Shown here in pieces: positions 60,941-64,000 of a stretch of 64,000 nucleotides of DNA. Source of the stretch: Chimonanthus salicifolius (lineage: Eukaryota; Streptophyta; Magnoliopsida; Laurales; Calycanthaceae); contig CM023541.1 of assembly GCA_013350335.1 (NCBI GenBank), positions 40,478,739 through 40,542,738 on the forward strand. Reading direction: 5' to 3'. The stretch's first letter is position 1. Every line of letters starts with the position of its first letter. Both the position numbers and the translations under genes were made by a program. The notes below the pieces were generated by a model, which saw nothing but the letters and a program-made list of their open reading frames with translations, had not been told where the DNA came from and did not search any database.

Positions 60941-61142
60941 AGTGGCCATTTAGACTCCGACTTTTCTTTTAAGAGATATCCAATTTCAAAATTTTGTGTA
61001 AAAATTACCATTTTCCTCCTCAATTTAAAAAAAAAAAAGACTATTCTTTCACACAAAATTGAGGGACAAAATGATAATTTCGCATAAAATTTTGAAATCG
61101 AATGTCTCTTAAAAGAAAAGTGAGGTGTCTAAATGGCTAGCC
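60941..61142. mobile_element. 202-bp Mutator-like MITE with perfect 9-bp TSD
   Basis: Near-full-length inverted repeat: the left arm AGTGGCCATTTAGACTCCGA pairs with the right arm, whose inverse reads GGCTAGCCATTTAGACACCT. The flanks ttgatttaa (60932-60940) and ttgatttaa (61143-61151) are identical. A 9-bp duplication points to Mutator-like transposition. The arms resemble the ends of the 1.34 kb foldback at 23254-24597. Confidence 0.88.
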
Positions 61143-61671
61143 TTGATTTAATGATCAAATCTAATTAACTCAAATCATCCAAAAATAATGAAATTAACAG
61201 TTAAATATTTAAAACATTCATTGACTACAAAGATTGTCTTCTTCATCACTCGAAAGTTTTGGTATTAATTTTATCGAAAGCCTAGCCGATACTTGATATC
61301 GATATTGCTCTTTAAATAGGTTGTGAAGATCATATAAATAGTAAATTTATAGACCTTCATCTTTATCTAATTATTCTACTCTTTAATTTTAAACTTTTAA
61401 AAATCAATGATTTATAATTATCAAAATTTTAAAATCAAAATTATATAACTTGAATATCAATAAGTTTCATGAAAAATCTCGTTATTAAGTCTTGGTTGGA
61501 AAGTCTTGCTGCCCTAATTTCATGGAGAGAGGTTGGTCATTGAACATTGAACTTGATGTAGTTGGGTGAAATTTGTATAGTGAAAAAAAAAAAAGGATGA
61601 GTGAGACAGAGGTTGTTATATTTAAATTTTAAGATTCAAAATTAAATTGTCAAAATTATTAGAATAGTTGA

Positions 61672-62010
61672 TGTTAGAATATGAGTATCCAGTCTAAAAG
61701 ACTATCCTATTAGGTGGAGTAACCTAAGTCATTTATAAATTCTTAGATCTTCCTTTACACGTCTATCGTGGGACTCTTCGCAGTCTGGTCCAAAAATCTC
61801 CTTCAGACGATGCTGTTCATCCCGTCCGCTCAAGGGATCTCCTTAGTCCACATGAACTAGCCTGAGACGTGACCCTGATACCACTTGTTAGGACCCGAGT
61901 ATCCAGCTCAAAATACTAACCTCTTATGTAGAGTGACCAAAGTCATTTATAAACTCGTAGATCATCATCTACATTTCCAATATAAGACTCGTTTGCAATC
62001 ACTCCCAACA
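61672..62010 (-). mobile_element. TRIM, minus strand
   Basis: Two direct repeats, from 61672 and from 61886 to 62010, begin TGTTAG(A/G)A and share GAGTATCCAG and AAGTCATTTATAAA. Just before the second repeat CTGATACCA is the complement of the primer-binding site TGGTATCAG, so the element reads on the minus strand. Flanks gttga and cttga agree at 4 of 5 positions. No coding capacity. Confidence 0.75.
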
Positions 62011-62554
62011 CTTGAGACTAAGAATGTTTATAGAAATAGTTGATTTTACATTATCCTTCTCTTAAAGTTATTATGATTGATTAGAGAACTGGCTCTTAAT
62101 TTTTTTTATTCATATATTTGTCATCCAATACAATCCAACCAAGTGGAGTCTTTCTTGTGCTAAATGACAAATCAATTAGAGAAAATGACCACCACAACTT
62201 CCTTAGAGTTGGGTTTTTCAAAACAAAGTTTTGGAAAAAGAAGAAGAAGATGAAAAAAAATAGGAAGACTATCTAATTCTCCTTAATTTGGGAGATTTCC
62301 GATCAGGATTTACAACCTTTGGGAGATTGTATAAAATGACATGACCTAGGGTACATAAAATCTTATCTCCTCAAGTTATCGTAGTTTTGCAATTTTAAAC
62401 TTTAAAACATTGACTTTCATAAACTAATAACTCACATTATAAACCTATGATATTAAATATAAAAAAATTCCTCATATTTTATTCATATAAACCTTTTACC
62501 TCTTATGCTCACTACTTAGTCTTTCAAGAAAATACGACTAATTCAATCTCTTTA

Positions 62555-62895
62555 TGTAACAGCCCGACCCATAAAAAGGGCTTGGGGCTCGGCCCAGCAA
62601 GATATTGTCCGCTTTGAGCCCACACGTGCACACACGCGAGCCCGCACCGTTTTTGGATCGGACCCGGCCCAAGTCAGGGTCCAAAACGCATCTTGTTGGT
62701 TTGAGGGAGCAAGACTACTTATAAACCCCCTCTCAAACTCCTCAACTTCCGATGTGAGACTTTCCACAACTCCCACCCACTGCTGGGCTGTCGGATCCAA
62801 CCGGCCCACTCTGCTGGCCCGTCCGACAGGGCCCAGTTTCACTTGGATCAGCCTATCTAGGGCCTGGCCTTTGGCTCATGGGTCAGGGTATCATA
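62555..62895 (-). mobile_element. Probable solo LTR of a TRIM-like family
   Basis: It starts TGTAACAGCCCGACCC and carries GATATTGTCCGCT(T/C)TG and CTTCCGATGTGAGAC like the TRIM at 63167-63661, but is longer and more GC-rich. Flanks cttta and ctttt agree at 4 of 5 positions. The protein frame at 62552-62842 (minus) is a by-product. Confidence 0.55.
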
Positions 62896-63166
62896 CTTTT
62901 TATCACTCAATACTACCTCACCTGTTTAAATCACTCTATGGATAATTTTTTTTTTTTTAATCTTTTTCTTCAAAGGATGAATATGATTTATCAAAGATCA
63001 CGGATAGTTCAATTGATCTAAGTTTTTAGGATTATATTAAAAGTATTAGATTCGGCTCCTCTCGAGTTTGATAAATATACAAGACTTGTAAATGGTTTCG
63101 CGTACATGTGAAATTAGTTTGATCTCAAATGTGTAATTTGTGAATTTATAAAAAAGAAGCATATAT

Positions 63167-63661
63167 TGTTATGACCCAACCCGAAAACAAGACTTAGGGT
63201 CCAACTCAGTGTGATATTGTCTACTCTGGACTTCGCACACAAGCGAGCTCACACGATTTTGTTCTTGTGGGTGGCCTCAAATAAACCCACCTCATTTTTC
63301 CTTCTCCACCGATGTGGGACTGGTGTGTAAGGGGTAGGATATCACAATCACCCCCCAAGGCCTCGAGCCGCCCTCAGCTCGACTCGGCCCAGCTCAATAA
63401 CACCAGGGAAGGAGGAAAGCCCATACAGTCTAAGTGTTAAACTCGACTCTGATACCAATTGTAACGACCCGACCCGAAAACAGGACTTAGAGTTCAACTC
63501 AGTGTGATATTGTCCGCTCTGGGCCTCACACACAAGCGAGCTCACACGGTTTTATTTTTGGGTCTGACCTACACTAGAGTAGAGGTGGGTGGCATCAAAT
63601 AAACCCACCTCATTTTTCCTTCTCCACCGGTGGGACTGGTGTCTAAGGGCAGAGTATCACA
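63167..63661 (-). mobile_element. Complete TRIM with 5-bp TSD
   Basis: The LTRs at 63167-63346 and 63460-63661 share CCGAAAACA(A/G)GACTTAG, CTCAGTGTGATATTGTC and AAATAAACCCACCTCATTTT. On the minus strand the right LTR is followed by TGGTATCAGAGT, a methionine-tRNA primer-binding site (63447-63457 region), and the left LTR is preceded by the polypurine tract CCTTGGGGGGTGATT. The flanks tatat at 63162-63166 and 63662-63666 are identical. The internal part is only 113 bp. The right LTR has an extra segment of about 25 bp (63564-63590). Confidence 0.92.
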
Positions 63662-63666
63662 TATAT

Positions 63667-64000
63667 TATTGATTAACTTGACATTACGATGATGACAATG
63701 TTAAGAAAGAGACACCGATCAATCTAACTAAAGAGAACCATTGTCAGTTTACCACTAAATGGCCCAAAAATAAATAATTTAATATACTTGCCTTAAAGAT
63801 CTTAATGTGGAAGGCTAACATGTAACAAGCATTCAAATTTCAAAGTTTGAAACATTCAAAATTCCAAATAAACACTCCTCCAACTCCCCCCACCAATTAG
63901 ATTTTTAAAAAGGAACTCTTCATGATTCATTTACCCCTTTTACTTTTGCTGTCCAATGGCCAGAAGCCCCAAATCGTGCACACGCTCTCTCTCTCCTCTT
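63667..64000. other. Intergenic DNA at the window edge
   Basis: No gene seen. The last bases turn CT-rich (CTCTCTCTCTCC), a composition like the gene leaders in this window, so a + strand gene may begin just beyond the edge. Confidence 0.3.

Noticed and set aside
62552..62842. 96-residue frame on the minus strand
   Set aside because: Lies in a GC-rich TRIM-like LTR; frame is a composition effect.
1..64000. CRISPR array, operon, prophage or other bacterial-type system
   Set aside because: Introns, plant retroelements and plant gene families show nuclear plant DNA; no spaced palindromic repeat array is seen.

Overview
This window is nuclear DNA from a flowering plant. The evidence is split genes with long AT-rich introns, plant-type retrotransposons (Ty3/gypsy, Ty1/copia, L1-type LINEs, tRNA-derived SINEs, TRIMs) and hAT- and Mutator-like MITEs, plus two recognisable plant genes. 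The species cannot be told from the sequence. Introns of several kb loaded with transposons fit a repeat-rich, perhaps woody, angiosperm.

Layout: 1-3965 holds the 3' part of a Ty3/gypsy element (protease, RT, RNase H, integrase and 3' LTR) with one in-frame stop. From 6803 to about 14044 (perhaps 17840) lie the downstream exons of RAD51B on the + strand. Eight exons join in perfect phase. The upstream exons, with Walker A, lie before base 1, so the gypsy element probably sits inside RAD51B or just upstream of it. From 18 to 24.6 kb there is a gene-free stretch of TRIM, hAT and Mutator-like elements, ending in a 1.34 kb foldback element only about 430 bp upstream of the next start codon.

From 25028 to 42132 runs a REVEILLE/LHY-CCA1-like (RVE6/RVE8 clade) single-MYB clock gene on the + strand, with eight exons. 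It carries an in-frame TGA just after the MYB domain. Its introns hold a 4 kb solo LTR with perfect TSD, a LINE fragment, a copia RT fragment, a hAT MITE with perfect TSD and a TRIM. Just downstream, on the - strand, is a lone exon-like fragment resembling aspartyl-tRNA synthetase.

From 48.7 to 53.3 kb is a tandem duplication of a gene for a 74-residue basic protein of unknown function. The first copy is intact and the second has a premature TAG. From 53.3 to 64 kb the DNA is repeats: SINEs, a degraded LINE, foldbacks, and a cluster of three TRIM-type elements at 61.7-63.7 kb.

The two recognised genes are not functionally linked: RAD51B acts in homologous recombination, RVE in circadian transcription. 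No operon-like or clustered system is seen. The most notable points are the nonsense codon in the RVE gene with a phase-neutral cryptic donor overlapping it, the decaying tandem paralogue, the AspRS-like exon, and several element families whose ends can be fixed to the base by target-site duplications.
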